DNA from: Dactylonectria macrodidyma
Lineage: Eukaryota; Ascomycota; Sordariomycetes; Hypocreales; Nectriaceae
Length of the DNA stretch: 64,000 nucleotides
Direction: 5' to 3'
NCBI GenBank assembly: GCA_020744425.1
Contig: JAGMUV010000005.1
Coordinates: 2,542,001 to 2,606,000 of the forward strand
The notes under the pieces are model-generated. The model was not told the origin of the DNA, ran no database searches, and saw nothing but the letters and a program-made list of their open reading frames with translations. Shown here piece after piece: positions 11,190-23,540 of the stretch. The first letter of the stretch is position 1, and each line of letters begins with the position of its first letter. The translations under genes and the position numbers were made by a program.

Positions 11190-14180
11190 AGTCGAAGGAA
11201 GTGATGGAAGTGATATCTACGGACGTTGGTTGGCAAAGCATTGTTACACAACAGGGTCGGTGGCGTCATTGCAGTAGGCTGGCATTCGCTCAGCCCTACC
11301 TTTCTGTCTCATAACAACCCACGCAGAGAGCCTTATGCAGTCAGCTACTTACGGTATATATATTAGTGCGAATTGAGCACATCGACAATAAATCCAAGAC
11401 AATAGTGGACATCAGCGCCATCATCATATGCAAGGGGAAACAAACTAGAAAGAGTCCACCCAGCCCCCACCAACCCAACTCAATCCGTAATCTTAGTAGA
11501 GTTGTCCATCCAGAAGCCGTCCGGATGATGTTCAAGGCCCACCACAAGCTATGAATGTGCATTTAGCCGCAAGCTCGGGCAAGCTTACAATGTTTAGAAA
11601 AATGTGAAGGGAGTTAGTGATAACTAGTGGATTCGAGCATCACGAGCCCCTGCATTGGCGAGCACTCATACTGCCATTAAAACTGACCAACAGTGTCACG
11701 ATGGTTGGTTGTTGAATGCCAGGATAACCTTGGGATATTCAACAAACCCGATTTTGGCGCTACACTTCAGCTCCTTAACATCGAATGGGGTTGGCTTTGA
11801 AGCAAACCATTATTGGTGTTTTGCTTCACACCTTACACGTAACTAGATAGTGAATTGACACACAGAGGACAAGAAACGAAGCGACGTGTAACACATGTAT
11901 CCCTCGGCACTTTCGCACCATGAAGATGGCATTCGATCCGTCATCACAATATGCATGTGCTAGCGGCACTCAACTCTGCCTGACATGCGGGTGCGTATGT
12001 AGATTCATGCAGACCAGGGTTAGGGGGGAATCATCTTCCCATCTCCCGAATATGCACGACGTCCCGGATGAGAGGCAAAGGATGGGAGAATGGAACGCGG
12101 AGAGGTTCAGCTATCACATCATTGCGTCTTGGACGTACGATGTTTGCCAGAACATTGTACCATAGATGCATGCGTCCTGTATGTCTGAGGCCATTGTACC
12201 ACGTCCGTTGCGCCGACGATCCGAACGCCACCGTGCGGTTGATGACGGGATTTGTTGAAACACGAAGCACATCTCTCGACTCTCTTCTTGTTCCCCCTTG
12301 CTCGGGAGCTGCACGTTCGGGTTTGCCGGCTGTAGCGGTCAGTCGCATCTTCGCGATGATGTTGGTGGACTTTAGATTCGTCCAGAGACCAGGTGGTTTC
12401 TTTCGCGCGGCTGTAGAGATGGCGGACGTGGAAGCCCATCAAGGTTGCTATTAACCGGCGGTAACTGTGAGAAACATACGACTAGAGGCAATAGGCATGT
12501 ATATATAGAGGCAGTTGAAGCCTCCATCTTGGTTTGGAGGTGTTGAACCTCTGCTCCGTTTTCGCGATGAGCGGGGCATGTCATGGCTTCAGCACTGCGT
12601 ACAGTGACAGAACCCACTAAGGTAATTAACCCCCTGGAGCCTCAGGGCCTAACTAAACACCACGCCCTAGCGCCAATACGGCTGCCACCTCCCCCCGCCA
12701 GTGCCTGGACCATGAACAAGAGCCGCAAGAGAAAGGACGACGGGAATCACACTGACGAGAATCGCACTGACGAGTAACTAACACCGGGCCAGAAGCCTGT
12801 GACATGAAGCGATAACCCGCTCTTTCAGGTCTCAGCCATCATCACACCATCAAAAAGACGAAGCACCATCAAGACAAGGAGCCATGTCATGTCCCCTTCC
12901 GAGAAACCCAGGTCCCGGTCCGGGCGATAGGCGAAAGGGCATGTTCCCCACATTCAAATCCCGGCAGAGGGCGTGTATGTGCAAGCATCACCTTTTTTAC
13001 GCAACACGACCGACCAAAAAACACGACATGATTATCTGACAGCAGCTGCTCCGAGGGGGGGGACACGGAGAGAGGAGACTAGGGTACATCCCACCTTCCC
13101 AACAACTCCCGTCTTTTTTATCACGGCGACGCCTCCGAACCCGCCTTCCATGGCTCACCGACGGCGAGAAGACTGAAATTCGAGGTGGATCAGACGACGA
13201 GAGGACGGAGTAGCCATTGGAGCGGGTAAACTGGCTGGCTAAATTGGAACGAAGAGCTCTTCAAGCTCTCGAGGAACTCACAAGCGCCCCCGTCACCGAG
13301 CACCATGGCCTCCGCCGACCTCCGTAGCGCGTGAAGGGTCAGTGTTTTCCTTGCTGGGTCGAGTCTCGCAGCCAACTCCCATCGCGGGGTCTCGTCCCCG
13401 TCCCAGGTCACTGGTACCCTAGCACGGCGTTCAGTCCAGCGGCAGAATTTCACACCCACTAACAAAGAACCATGGGATTCCCACTGAGAGTTTGCTATCG
13501 CGACTTCACCGCCCTGTCCGAAAGGGGCAATCCCGTCTTTCGCGGAGACCTGGCGGCGGAGTACCCGAGACATAAGTCTAGTGCCCCGCGTGGGTGCGTC
13601 TCCATTTGGTTGTCGTGGGGGTGGGTGTGTGAGTTGAGCATTAGCAAAGTGAGCAAAAGAAACCCCATGGCGGCGCGGCAGCGCGGCATGTGATGGAATT
13701 GGACGGCATGGCGCATCAGACGGGCCTGCATCGTCATGGCTGGCCGCCTCGATCAGTCCATCTCGTCATTCTATTTGAGCGCGAGGAGTGAGCAAAGTCG
13801 CATTGATCTGATCCGGCCGGATGGAAACCGGCTGTCCATCGCGAAAGAAAAACCCCGCCATCCCAAGCTGTTTGATCCTGGGCGCATTCTGATATAAAAA
13901 GCGACGAGATACTCAACTCTCCAAAGGCGCCCACACCCACCACCGGCCGTACGTCACGATAAAACCCCCCCGTCTCTCAACAACTTGCCTAGTCAGGGAC
14001 CCTCTTCAAGCCTCACGATACCCACCGAAACCGGGAGCCCCCCGAACAGCCGAATAGAAAAAGCCAGGCCTCGCCAGTTCTTCTTCTTCTCTCGTTTCCC
14101 CTCCTTCTGCTTGTACTCCGTGTCTCGGCTCCTCTCTTTTTCTCTCGTCTCTCCTACAGCTCACCCACCCAACCATAACA
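11190..14180. other. 3-kb intergenic region upstream of xylitol dehydrogenase
   Basis: Six-frame reading gives only short unrelated ORFs. From about 13.9 kb the sequence becomes promoter-like: a TATA element at 13893-13899 followed by C/T-rich leader DNA. A GGCTAA hexamer, the XlnR/Xyr1 core, is at 13237-13242. No tRNA-like T-arm (GGTTCRANYCC) was found. Confidence 0.55.
13893..13899 (+). promoter_or_regulatory. TATA element of the xylitol dehydrogenase promoter
   Basis: TATAAAA lies 282 bp upstream of the ATG of the next gene and is followed by C/T-rich leader DNA typical of fungal start sites. Position and sequence fit a core promoter; the transcription start is not known. Confidence 0.5.
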
Positions 14181-15336
14181 ATGGCCAGCGTACGTCCAAC
14201 CACCGCATAGCTCCCAATCCATCATTGCCCACTCGGGCATCGTCATTGCAGATTCGCTAACCAGCATCCCGCTCGCGTAGAACCTGTCCTTCGTCCTCAA
14301 CAAGCCCGACGACGTCTCCTTCGAGGAGCGTCCCAAGCCGGCGCTCAAGAACCCGCACGACGTGCTCGTGGCCATCAACTACACGGGCATCTGCGGCTCC
14401 GATGTGCACTACTGGGTGCACGGGGCCATCGGCAAGTTCGTCGTCAAGGACCCCATGGTGCTCGGCCACGAGTCGGCCGGCACCGTCGTCGAGGTCGGCG
14501 AGGGCGTCACCACCCTCCGGGTCGGCGACCGGGTGGCCCTCGAGCCGGGATACCCGTGCCGCCGGTGCCCCAACTGCACCGCCGGCAAGTACAACCTGTG
14601 CCCGGACATGGTCTTCGCTGCTACTCCGCCCTATGACGGCACCCTGACCGGCTACTGGGTCGCCCCGGCCGACTTCTGCTTCAAGCTGCCCGACAACGTC
14701 TCCCAGCAAGAGGGCGCCTTGATCGAGCCTCTAGCCGTCGCCGTCCACATCGTCAAGCAGGCCAACGTGAAGCCGGGCCACTCCGTCGTCGTCATGGGCG
14801 CCGGCCCCGTTGGCCTTCTGTGCGCCGCTGTCGCCAAGGCCTACGGCGCCACCAAGATCGTCAGCGTCGACATCGTCCAGTCCAAGCTCGACTTCGCCAA
14901 GGAGTTTGCGTCGACGCACGTCTACAGCTCGCAGCGCATCGCCCCCGAGGAGAACGCAAAGGCGCTGCTCGAGCTCGCCGGGATCCCCGACGGCGCCGAC
15001 GTTGTCATCGACGCCAGCGGCGCTGAGCCCTCGATCCAGACATCCATCCACGTCGTCAAGGTCGGCGGCAGCTACGTGCAGGGCGGCATGGGCAAGTCGG
15101 ACATCACCTTCCCCATCATGGCTATGTGCATCAAGGAGATGACCATGAGCGGCTCGTTCCGCTACGGCCCCGGCGACTACCCCTTGGCCGTCGAGCTGGT
15201 GGCCAGCGGCAAGGTCGACGTCAAGAAGCTCATCACGGGCGTTGTCGAGTTCAGGCAGGCCGAGGAGGCCTTCAAGAAGGTCAAGGAGGGCGAGGCCATC
15301 AAGGTGCTGATTGCGGGCCCCAATGAGACTCTGTAA
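14181..15336 (+). CDS. xdh1: NAD+-dependent xylitol dehydrogenase (zinc medium-chain dehydrogenase)
   Basis: Oxidises xylitol to D-xylulose in the cytosolic pentose pathway. Exons are 14181-14189 (only ATGGCCAGC) and 14281-15336, giving 354 aa, close to the usual 350-365. Catalytic zinc ligands are visible at Cys41 (GICGSD), His66 and Glu67 (GHES). The structural zinc site is Cys96, Cys99, Cys102 and Cys110. The Rossmann motif GAGPVG is at 176-181, and Asp200 at the end of the second strand predicts NAD+ preference. The start [20 protein letters not shown] and the C-terminal KVLIAGPNE match fungal xylitol dehydrogenases better than L-arabitol or sorbitol dehydrogenases, although these paralogues are similar. 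The nine-base first exon is needed to supply an ATG. Regulation by xylose regulators is plausible, but no strong site cluster was found. Confidence 0.92.
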
Positions 15337-17453
15337 ATTAGCAAGCAGACCGACTGACCACGGGACGGACCAACGCACTGTATATGATGGAAAGGAGAGA
15401 ACCAGCAACTCGGATAACCTGGCGAAGCTATCATGACAGACAGGGGGGCGGTTTGACAGCTACGAGTGGATCATGGATCCTCACGCTCATGACACATGAT
15501 GAAGACCAAGAAAAAAAGAGACACCTAAAAAAAAATTGGGCAAAAGGGGCAAAGCGAGAGAACCTAACAGGATGGCTCGCAGGATGGCTGGGCAGGGGCA
15601 AGAAGCTTGATCTATGCGTGGCTTAACGCCGAGTCTTAGGACCACGCGCAAACGCTGGACTAGACGCCGGATTTAGGAACAAGAGCAAGCCCAGGGCGGC
15701 GAAGATGCAAGCCACAAAGAAAGAGAGACAAGCATGTCACTGTTCTAGGTCCATAGCCAAGACTAATACCACGTCCATTTCTGACACTGGCTCATGAATC
15801 GGCCATGATTGATTTCAGTACTGGATCAAAGAGGAGCCTCTTGCACAGCCCATATCGACAGGCAAGATATTGTACGATAACGGTAACAACAAGCGATGGA
15901 TTCGCGATGCACAGGCCACACTCAGCTGTCATACCCTGCCCAGATCGAGGCCTAGGTCCTCCCATCCATCAGGCTCCTCCCGAGCCCATCCATGTTCATG
16001 TTCCCACATCGGGCTCGACGCTTGTGATACCGCCTGGGCGAGCTAGTTCCGCACTTGCAGCAGGGGTTGGCTTCAGCCTTCTTTTTTTAAGCCCTCTTGA
16101 TTTCACCGCGGGTGCCAAAAGAAGCGAATACTTTGCAAAAGCAAGTGACACAGCCTCAATATCACTCCCAATACCACCCAAGTGATCGAATATAATGCAG
16201 TGCCTTTCCTTTGCTGTCCAACGCAAGAAGTCAGCCGACGGACGGCATTCCGTCCTTGATGCCGTATTGCGGCGTGTATCGTGTCTCATGCCCCGTTGCA
16301 AACGACAGGCTGCGGAACTAAAACCCCAGACCCAACCCAACACAGGGCTTCTACGTTTCCTCATCCCCCGGCACCCCGGCATTTCGATATTGCCTGTGGA
16401 GCTCGGCCTAAAATCCTGCCGTCTAAGTACAGGTAAATGGTCATCAGCTGTGATCCGTGGCACAAGACACAAAGCCTGGCCTGTTGTTTGGTGTTGGTGG
16501 CATCCCTGCGTACTTGTTGAGCGCATGATACATGTGAGTGCGTGTCTGTGTTTGAAGCGCCTTGACGTGGTGCCGAGATCCCCCTCCCCCAGATCAGATC
16601 TACACGGGAGGCTGGTAAACGCCCACTAAATGATTGAGAAGTGGAATTTGATAGCACACGGTAAGTAGGGATCCATAATGCTCCGTAGTCCGTATTACAG
16701 AGAGAGAGGCTAGCAAACCAAGGAAATGAAGCCAACGGAGACTGTGCCACGAGCCCGCGAACTGTGCCTCAAGCCAGCGGCCTTGGCTTTCGAATAACTT
16801 AGTGCTCTTCTTTTTTAGGATCTGGCAGAGGCAACAAGCTCTTGGTCTATCGAAGCCCAGGGGGGTGCCAGCGAGCCGAACGAGGCAAGGGGGTGACATC
16901 CAATATTGCCCATTCTCGAACAGACCAGCAGTGCGACTCCACCAGATTTAGTCCTTCCGAGCTGTACATCGGCCCTCCAGAGTGTCAAGTCCCAAGCCGT
17001 ACCGCCTAATAAGCTCACCTAAAACTTTCCTTTCGGACCAGCGCCTATTCGCTTTCGAGACAAGAGACCCCGCCCACGGGGGTCGTATCAGTGGCCAGCG
17101 CGGGGCGGTGCGGCTGAGGCGCTAACGCAGCTGTTCGCTCCGGCATGGCTTGAGACGGGCCTGGGAAATCTGCCTTGGCATGAGGAAACGGGGCTCCTGG
17201 CGTTTTTTCTAAGATAGCGGTTTGCAGATGAGACAAGAACTTGGAGCTATAAGTGCTGGCAAGCCTGCTCCGGGGCTTTTGTGGCGGGCGCGTTAAGACA
17301 ATTCTAAACACACGAGAGGCCTTAGTGTTGTGTGTGTTGCTTGGCTGTGAGATCTACAACCAATCATCTTACAAGACTAAACCTTGGACGGTGTTGAGCA
17401 TCAACGCCCACAACTCAGCCCGAATAGACGCAGATTCGACCTTCTCCGACACA
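15337..17453. other. 2.1-kb intergenic region
   Basis: It contains A-rich stretches just after xdh1 and nothing gene-like further on. The longest ORFs (for example about 16.2-16.6 kb on both strands) have no recognisable sequence and no codon bias. The final 150 bp form the leader of the next gene. Confidence 0.55.
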
Positions 17454-18574
17454 ATGGAAGCGCCGCAAGAAAAGATGAGGAGCGACAATGTCCTCCAGGC
17501 TCCTCTTTGGATCACCGCCCTGCGCGGCCTCGCGCTGTTCATCTCCGTCATCATCCTCGGCCTCTGCGCTACCTTGATGCATGACGCCTATCTGCCCGAG
17601 GAGGGCTTCTCACTCGCCATGGTACGTCTCTCTCTCATGAGCCTTCTCTCATGAAATCCTGTTTGCTAACTTGTGTTAGGCTCTCTTCACATGGTTCGGC
17701 CTCGGCTACATCCTTGTCACCGAAAAAGTGCGCTCTCTCAACTCAGCCTACAACATCATCGCCGTCATCGTCATCGACGGCCTGCTCATGGTGCTTTGGC
17801 TGGCGGCCTTTGCGTCCATGGCCGCGCTTCGCGCCGGCTACGTCTACGACGTCAACGTCTCCAACTGCGTCGACGACGGCAGCCTCATCGACAGCACCAC
17901 CTGCACCGTCAGCAAGCGCGCCCTCGTCGAACGCAACAACGTTGTCCTCTTCAAGAGCGGCCTCGCCATGACTGCTGCTATTGCCGGACTAGGTGCCCTG
18001 GTCTGGTAAGTCTCACGGTGTCCATCTTCAACGAGATATACAAGTTCACTAACACATGAGAAATAGGCTCATCTTCATCGCCTGCTTCGTCTGGACCCTG
18101 CTCGGCTTCCTCCGCGGCCGCAAGGAGGGCCGCTTTGCCATGGGCAGCACCACTGCCACGCCTAACAACAACTACCAGATGGAGAACAAGGTTGCCGAGG
18201 CCACGCCCATGTCTCCCCAGAGCTATCCGAGCCAGACCCAACCCCAAGCTCCTCCTGTCGCCTACCAGGACACTCAGTACCAGCAGCAGCAGCCTGGCGG
18301 ATACCCCCCTCAAGGCCAGCCCTACCAGCAGCCCCCGACCCCCTTCCAACAGCAGCAGGGCGCCTATCCTCCTCCAGACCAACAGAACTTTGGCCAATAC
18401 CCTCCTCAGCAGCAGCAACAGCCCATCCAGCCTCAGATGACCGGCCAGAACGGGCCCGTCTCGACCGTGTATAGCAGCGAGATGGACGGCGGCCAGCACC
18501 CATACCAGGCCCCCACCACGGTGTCGCCTCCTCCCCAGCAGTACCAGCAACCCTACCACCCTCCTCAGAATTAG
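17454..18574 (+). CDS. MARVEL-like four-helix membrane protein with Q/P-rich tail
   Basis: Exons 17454-17621, 17680-18005 and 18067-18574 encode 333 aa. Four hydrophobic helices can be seen: about 23-42, 58-70, 80-108 and 145-175, with a short loop containing two Cys (SNCVDD and TTCTVS) between helices 3 and 4. This is the layout of MARVEL-domain proteins, which sit in plasma-membrane or vesicle subdomains. The second half is low-complexity, rich in Gln, Pro and Tyr (YQQPP, QQQQ and YPPQ repeats) and presumably cytosolic. Both introns are GT-AG; the second splits a Trp codon (TG|G). The ATG at 17454 is preferred because it lies before the first helix in a good context (CACAATGG). I cannot assign a precise function, so no symbol is given. 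Confidence 0.72.
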
Positions 18575-19290
18575 AAAAGGGTGACCTGTATATGAACAAC
18601 TAAGGGGGCATGTATGGCGCGCGGAGTTTGTTTTGGATGTGACGATATGCAACTCGGGTGCAGGGAAACAGCATTTGCTATTAGGTATTCTGGAGTCGGT
18701 ACATGAGGACTCCCAAAATGGCTATTCACATTTCACAGTACTTATTATCAAATATAAAAAGATCACATAATCAACTTGCTCAAATATCTTCTTCCAATTG
18801 TGACGAATTTGGCCTTAAAACGGTGTAAGTCATGAAGAGAACTTGTAAGCGCGGGTGAAAACCTCTTTCGTAGAAAACGGGTTCTGTTAGGGCGCCCAGA
18901 GCGTGGTGCGCATCCTCACTATTCAGTCAATTTAAACCAAATCTTGAGATATTCCACATAAATATCAATGCATCTCGAACTCGATCAATCTTCGAATGTC
19001 GCAGCATTGAAAGAAGACGGTGCAATTCAACCCTCCAGATATCTCCCAAAGTAGAAGGCGGTCAGTCATTTCTGCCATGCCGGCCCATGGCCTCACGTTC
19101 GTACAACACACAAGCTCCTCATCCGCTAGCTCCCGGAGCAGCTCAGAAACCGGCCTCAACCTCAGCTGCGATCCCGTCGCAAAAGATCGATCGAACGGAA
19201 CCGTCGGTCACGAATTCTCGACGGCCGAAACTTGTCTCTGGGAATTGTCCCCGCCCTCAAACCCGAGCCCCGAGCCCGCAATTCTGTTCC
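18575..19290. other. Intergenic region upstream of cmc1
   Basis: A/T-richer DNA with no coding signal. The cmc1 frame is open upstream to an ATG at 19087, but that Ser/Pro-rich extension is not part of the Cmc1 family and is treated as leader. Confidence 0.55.
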
Positions 19291-19901
19291 ATGGCCGCCA
19301 TGGCCGCCCAGAACTCGCCCGAAGAGAGGGAGAAGCTCGGAGTGCCGTCGCGGAATCCCCTGCCTCTGTCAGCGTCCCAGGAGGCCCAGGTCCGAGACAT
19401 CTACTATCAAAAAGTTCGGGCTCAATGCGCCGACGAGATTAAGGGTGAGTTTGCCGTCGTCCCGCATCCCACAGAGGGCAGACACCGCCATAGCGCCATC
19501 ATCAGACCATATATATCTGGTGTCTCTATACATCCAGAGATCGACCCCCACGACCACTCATACTGACGCCTACTCTCGTCTTAGCCTTCGCCTCATGCGC
19601 CTTCGGCCGAACCTTTACCGTCTCCTTCGTCTGCCGCCCCGAGCACCGCGTCATGAACAACTGCATGAAGTTGCACGCAACCCAGGACATGCACGACGCC
19701 GCCCGCGTCGAGTGGTTCTCCAGGCGCCTCGAGCGGCAGCGCGAGCGCGAACGCAAGAACAAGATCGCCGCCGCCCAGGAGGACTTTATGCGCGAGTGGT
19801 GGGGTCTTCCCGAGCACGTACGACTGTCACGGCAGAAGGAGATGGAGAAGCGCGGGGAGAGGATACCGCCTCTGAGAAACGACAATGGCAAGGGGCAATG
19901 A
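19291..19901 (+). CDS. cmc1: Cmc1-type twin-CX9C mitochondrial protein (cytochrome oxidase assembly)
   Basis: Small CHCH protein of the mitochondrial intermembrane space that assists copper delivery and Cox1 maturation in complex IV assembly. Exons 19291-19444 and 19585-19901 give 156 aa. The twin CX9C motif is complete: Cys46-x9-Cys56 and Cys68-x9-Cys78, substrates of the Mia40 oxidative import pathway. The preceding block LSASQEAQVRDIYYQKVRAQC and the following MHDAARVEWF are characteristic of Cmc1. The intron splits the first codon of AFASC. The start at 19291 is chosen because homology begins there; ATGs at 19300 (in frame) and 19087 (68 residues longer) also exist, and the longer form could only be settled by transcript ends. 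The tail is basic and charged (ERQRERERKNK). Confidence 0.87.
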
Positions 19902-22596
19902 AAGATTTTGTGGAAAAGAAGAGGAATTGTAAGAGAGGGGCAAGGTGCGGTTGTTGCATCCGTGGCGTTCTGGGAGGATCTTGAAATCTACGCCGCTCTG
20001 ATATAAGGGGGGCCATTGTACAGTTGACAATACATGTTGAGCGGATGTTTGTACGAATAACAAAAGGCAAAGACAAAGACAAAAGATGAGAGATAAAATG
20101 AGACGATTCAAGACGATCAGACGATCAGACGACAGAGGTTGCTTGTATTTACGGAGAGTTGGCCTCGGTTCACAATCACAACAAGAGCATGGAATGGGGG
20201 ATGACCTACCGTCGCACGCTAAATCTGTTGACGCCAATGGGATTAGAAACAGGTACTTCATTTAGAACTGCCGTGATTGAGTATGTCAATGTATTTACTT
20301 ACATGGTATCTGCCGTGGAGCATCTGCACCCCAACAAGTGCAGGTTGTGAACATCCACGGCATAATACTTTCTCGGCACTCTCAGGTTAACAAACATTAA
20401 GTCGATTGATACCCAGGTATACATCGCCGTTGCAAGAACACGGAAGACGGGGTTTGCCCGATGAGCATACCGAGCTAAGTGAGACATGCAAGCGCATTCT
20501 TTGGTCAGAGTTGAATCTATTGAGGCCCGTCACTAACCCAAGCACTGAGCTTTTTCTTGTATCTGAAGTTGGATAAGTCGTAATCAATAAGATCTTGCCA
20601 TTTGTTGTCCAAATCGTGCATTGCCTAATTTGACTCTGCTTGCTTAAGCTAGGTGTAGGGTAGTTGGCATGACAGGAGTTGGAGATTGTAACTTCTACGC
20701 CCAGCGAATCGCAAATTATGAGAGTGTGCTAATTGATCAAATTGCATCGACGTGGAGTTAAATTATACCCCTTGGTATGCTGTGTATGAGAGAGAGAGAG
20801 AAAGGGAACAATGTGAGGGGCGGACCTCGGATTGTGCCATACGTTCCAATGTTGCACAAGTGCGATAGAACTTTATTATATCATATTTATTCCCTTCGCG
20901 AACAGTCTTCAAAGTCAATTTTACCTTTGAATGTAATAATGGTATTCCATTTCGTGCTCAACGATCGATCTCATATTATTGCTTCAAGAGGCATTCAAGA
21001 ATTCAAGTGTGAGGTGCGGGGCATAGAGCTCATTTGAACAGCATGAATGTTGCTGAGCATGCATTTGCCTTTTCTGCTCCAAACGACCTACCTGGGTGTA
21101 TGAGCGATGCGCTTTGCTATTCGAAATGATTGCTAGTCGCGGCTACTCTGTGCCAATAGCGAGGTTACCAGCTACGTAGAAGAATTGACAATGGACAGTT
21201 TCATGGAACTGGGACTGGATAAGCTACGTTCTATATGTCTGTTGTCAGATCCCGGATTTGGCAAGTGACATGTCTAATTTACATGGAAGCTTAGCACGGC
21301 AATTGCGAACTGTCGCCTTGGCATTCTAGTCCCGCACTCTCCCTCCATTATCTCACACTCGCCGACTTGGATGAGCTGTTTCTTAAGAGGGTCGGCATGA
21401 TCCCGACCTAGCCTCGGGAGTTGTTCCTCTTGTAGCTCTCGACATTTTGTTTGGCTGAGTGTTCAGTTAGTAGCAGCCATAATGGCCGGAAAGCATACTG
21501 TAGCGGAATGTTGGTTGATCCATGTTAAGTAACTATCTCATCTGATTAGGACGAAGTGCCGAAAGATGACGGTACATGAATCCCCCACTCGGGTTCATCC
21601 TTGGCAACCTATTTCGCTCTGTTCCGAAGTTCTAGGCCATGTATTCGTATTAACCGCGCGCGCAATTGGTCAAAGCGCCATGTATCTAGCCATGGCCCCT
21701 ATACACCCATGTTACAGTGGTAACCCGCCGCTCGACTAGGTATATGGTACGGAGACGATTGCGTTTCACGCTACGCAAGGTTGTTTATCAAGAGATCAAG
21801 AGGGGCGCGGGACTTTGAGAATCGTGTCAGGTCACTATCGGCTCCACTACATCACATCATGTTGAGTGTTCGTCGGAAAGGTGGGGGCGGGATACGTAAT
21901 TTTCGGAGCATGCCGAAATGTGTACGTGATTAACATGGTAAAGAAAGAGCTTTTATTTCTCAAGTGTTATCAATCAAAAAGTTGTTACGAAATAGACGGG
22001 ACGTTTGTGAAGTAAAGTCAACGTAAGAGAGGATGGACTTGGTGTCTTGGAAGCTAACACCACGATGATGAACACACTGCTAACAAAAGGCCACCACCAG
22101 ACCTTCTTTCAACATTAAAGTATCGATTCGATAATAAGCATCTACGGGACTGAGCACGCGATCTCGGAAGCAAGCGGGCGGTATGTGGGAATCGGGGAGG
22201 TCGCATCCCGTGGAATCTCGGCGGTTTGCCTGTTTTAATAGACGCCCCGGGTGGCGTAGCGTGCGGTGCAGGCCGATTATGGTTGAATAGGCCCGGGATC
22301 AGGGTCCTGGCGAGATTTAATGAACCAGAAATGATATAGTATTCGGAATGACTGGTGCTCGGAATTCGCAATGGCTCGGAAAGACGTGAACAGCGCGAGT
22401 GGTTCGTAAGTGTTGATAGTATGCCGTTCTGGGTATGTATAAAGGCTTGGAGAGAACCCTGAGGTGGTTGAAGGTAGTTCATCATAGCTCCAATCCTAAT
22501 TATTTGTTAATTAACGAATGGTAATTCGTTACTAAGTGTTATTAGTTGCGGAATCTTTATTAATTGGCATATTTACCAACTACCCAACCCGCCAAC
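19902..22596. other. 2.7-kb gene-free left edge of the accessory island
   Basis: Lower GC than the genes on either side. It has a tandem AGACGATC-type repeat at 20111-20132 and a GA run near 20788-20803. No ORF on either strand resembles a known protein. It leads into the decarboxylase gene without an obvious TATA box. Confidence 0.5.
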
Positions 22597-23139
22597 ATGT
22601 CCCGAATAGTACCCCTACCTCACCTCTTGACAACGTCAACGCTGGATCCGTCCTTCGAAGTCGACATGCGCAACACGCGGCTCTTCTACGACTACAACGG
22701 CCGAGACGAAGACGGCAACCCGGCCAAGTGGCGATACGAGTGCTGGATCTTCTCGGACACGCGCCTCGTGTACAAGATCCACGGCGGGCCGTTCGCCGGG
22801 CGGCTCAACTACCAGGCTGTATCATACCAGTGCATCCGGCCGGGCCAGCTGTGGCAGATCAACTGGCTCGAGGAGACGGGCACTGTGGTGTCGCTCGTGT
22901 ATGATATTCCCGGGAAGCAGGTGACGGCCTTGTTGGCTTTTTCCAAGGGACACTGGGAGCAGAACGAGGCGGCGAGAGGAGACAAGCGGATTGCAGAGGA
23001 CTTTCAGCGTTGGAGGGATTTGGCAAAGGATGGATCGCAGACGGACCGGTTTATGCTGTCGATGCAAGCCGAAGTCGTCGAGGTGCACAAGGGCGGCGGT
23101 GATCTTGTTCCGATTCTCGAGACAGATCCAACATTCTAG
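22597..23139 (+). CDS. Phenolic acid decarboxylase (PadC family)
   Basis: Converts hydroxycinnamic acids such as ferulic and p-coumaric acid to vinyl phenols without a cofactor; a cytosolic detoxification step. Single exon, 180 aa, usual size for the family. Residues known to be catalytic in the Bacillus subtilis enzyme (Tyr11, Tyr13, Arg41, Glu64) are all present at Tyr31, Tyr33 (LFYDYNG), Arg69 (IHGGPFAGR) and Glu92 (NWLEETG). The family blocks KIHGGPFAGR, WLEETGT and FSKGHW are clear. The ATG at 22597 has context CCAACATG; an in-frame extension to 22564 lacks an ATG. The gene is GC-rich inside AT-richer DNA and has no intron, which fits acquisition from bacteria or spread among fungi. Hypocrealean fungi are known to have such enzymes. 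Confidence 0.88.
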   Translation: MSRIVPLPHLLTTSTLDPSFEVDMRNTRLFYDYNGRDEDGNPAKWRYECWIFSDTRLVYKIHGGPFAGRLNYQAVSYQCIRPGQLWQINWLEETGTVVSLVYDIPGKQVTALLAFSKGHWEQNEAARGDKRIAEDFQRWRDLAKDGSQTDRFMLSMQAEVVEVHKGGGDLVPILETDPTF

Positions 23140-23540
23140 GTGCGAGAGATGATGAGATGTCCCAGATCATGGGATGCGATTGAAATGAGAGACAATTTGA
23201 CAAAAGGAGAAGTTGCCTTGGAAATATGAATGTAATCCATGTGTTGGGGTCGGCGGTCCCGTTTTCTGTATTCTGACTGACTGGCTGGAAGACTCACAAG
23301 ATGCGGCCAAGCCAGCACCCTGGCGCGGGCTCGCGACCTCTCACGCTCGTACCCTCACAGTCCGCCAGCTTGTCTACAGTTCTCCCTATATACAAGTACG
23401 TAAGCAGCCGGACAGAGGGAAGTGTACCAGGCGTATCTGGACTTGTAGCGGCCGGTGACGTCGGGTAGCAAGGCGCATATAAACGAGGCGGTCCTACGAA
23501 TCGGGCCTACGAAGCGGGGGTGGTAGCAGACGCTCTCTGG

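Noticed and set aside
12950..12970. tRNA T-arm-like word CATTCAAATCCCGG
   Set aside because: The obligatory GGTTC start is missing and no acceptor, D or anticodon arm can be folded around it.
14731..15408. 225-codon minus-strand ORF
   Set aside because: Shadow of xylitol dehydrogenase; Leu/Asp-rich complement of its codons.
19087..19290. Longer N-terminus for Cmc1
   Set aside because: Ser/Pro-rich and unrelated to the family; the ATG at 19291 matches where the conserved protein begins.
22054..22485. 143-codon minus-strand ORF before the decarboxylase
   Set aside because: No recognisable domain, no codon bias, and no promoter-like sequence; treated as chance.
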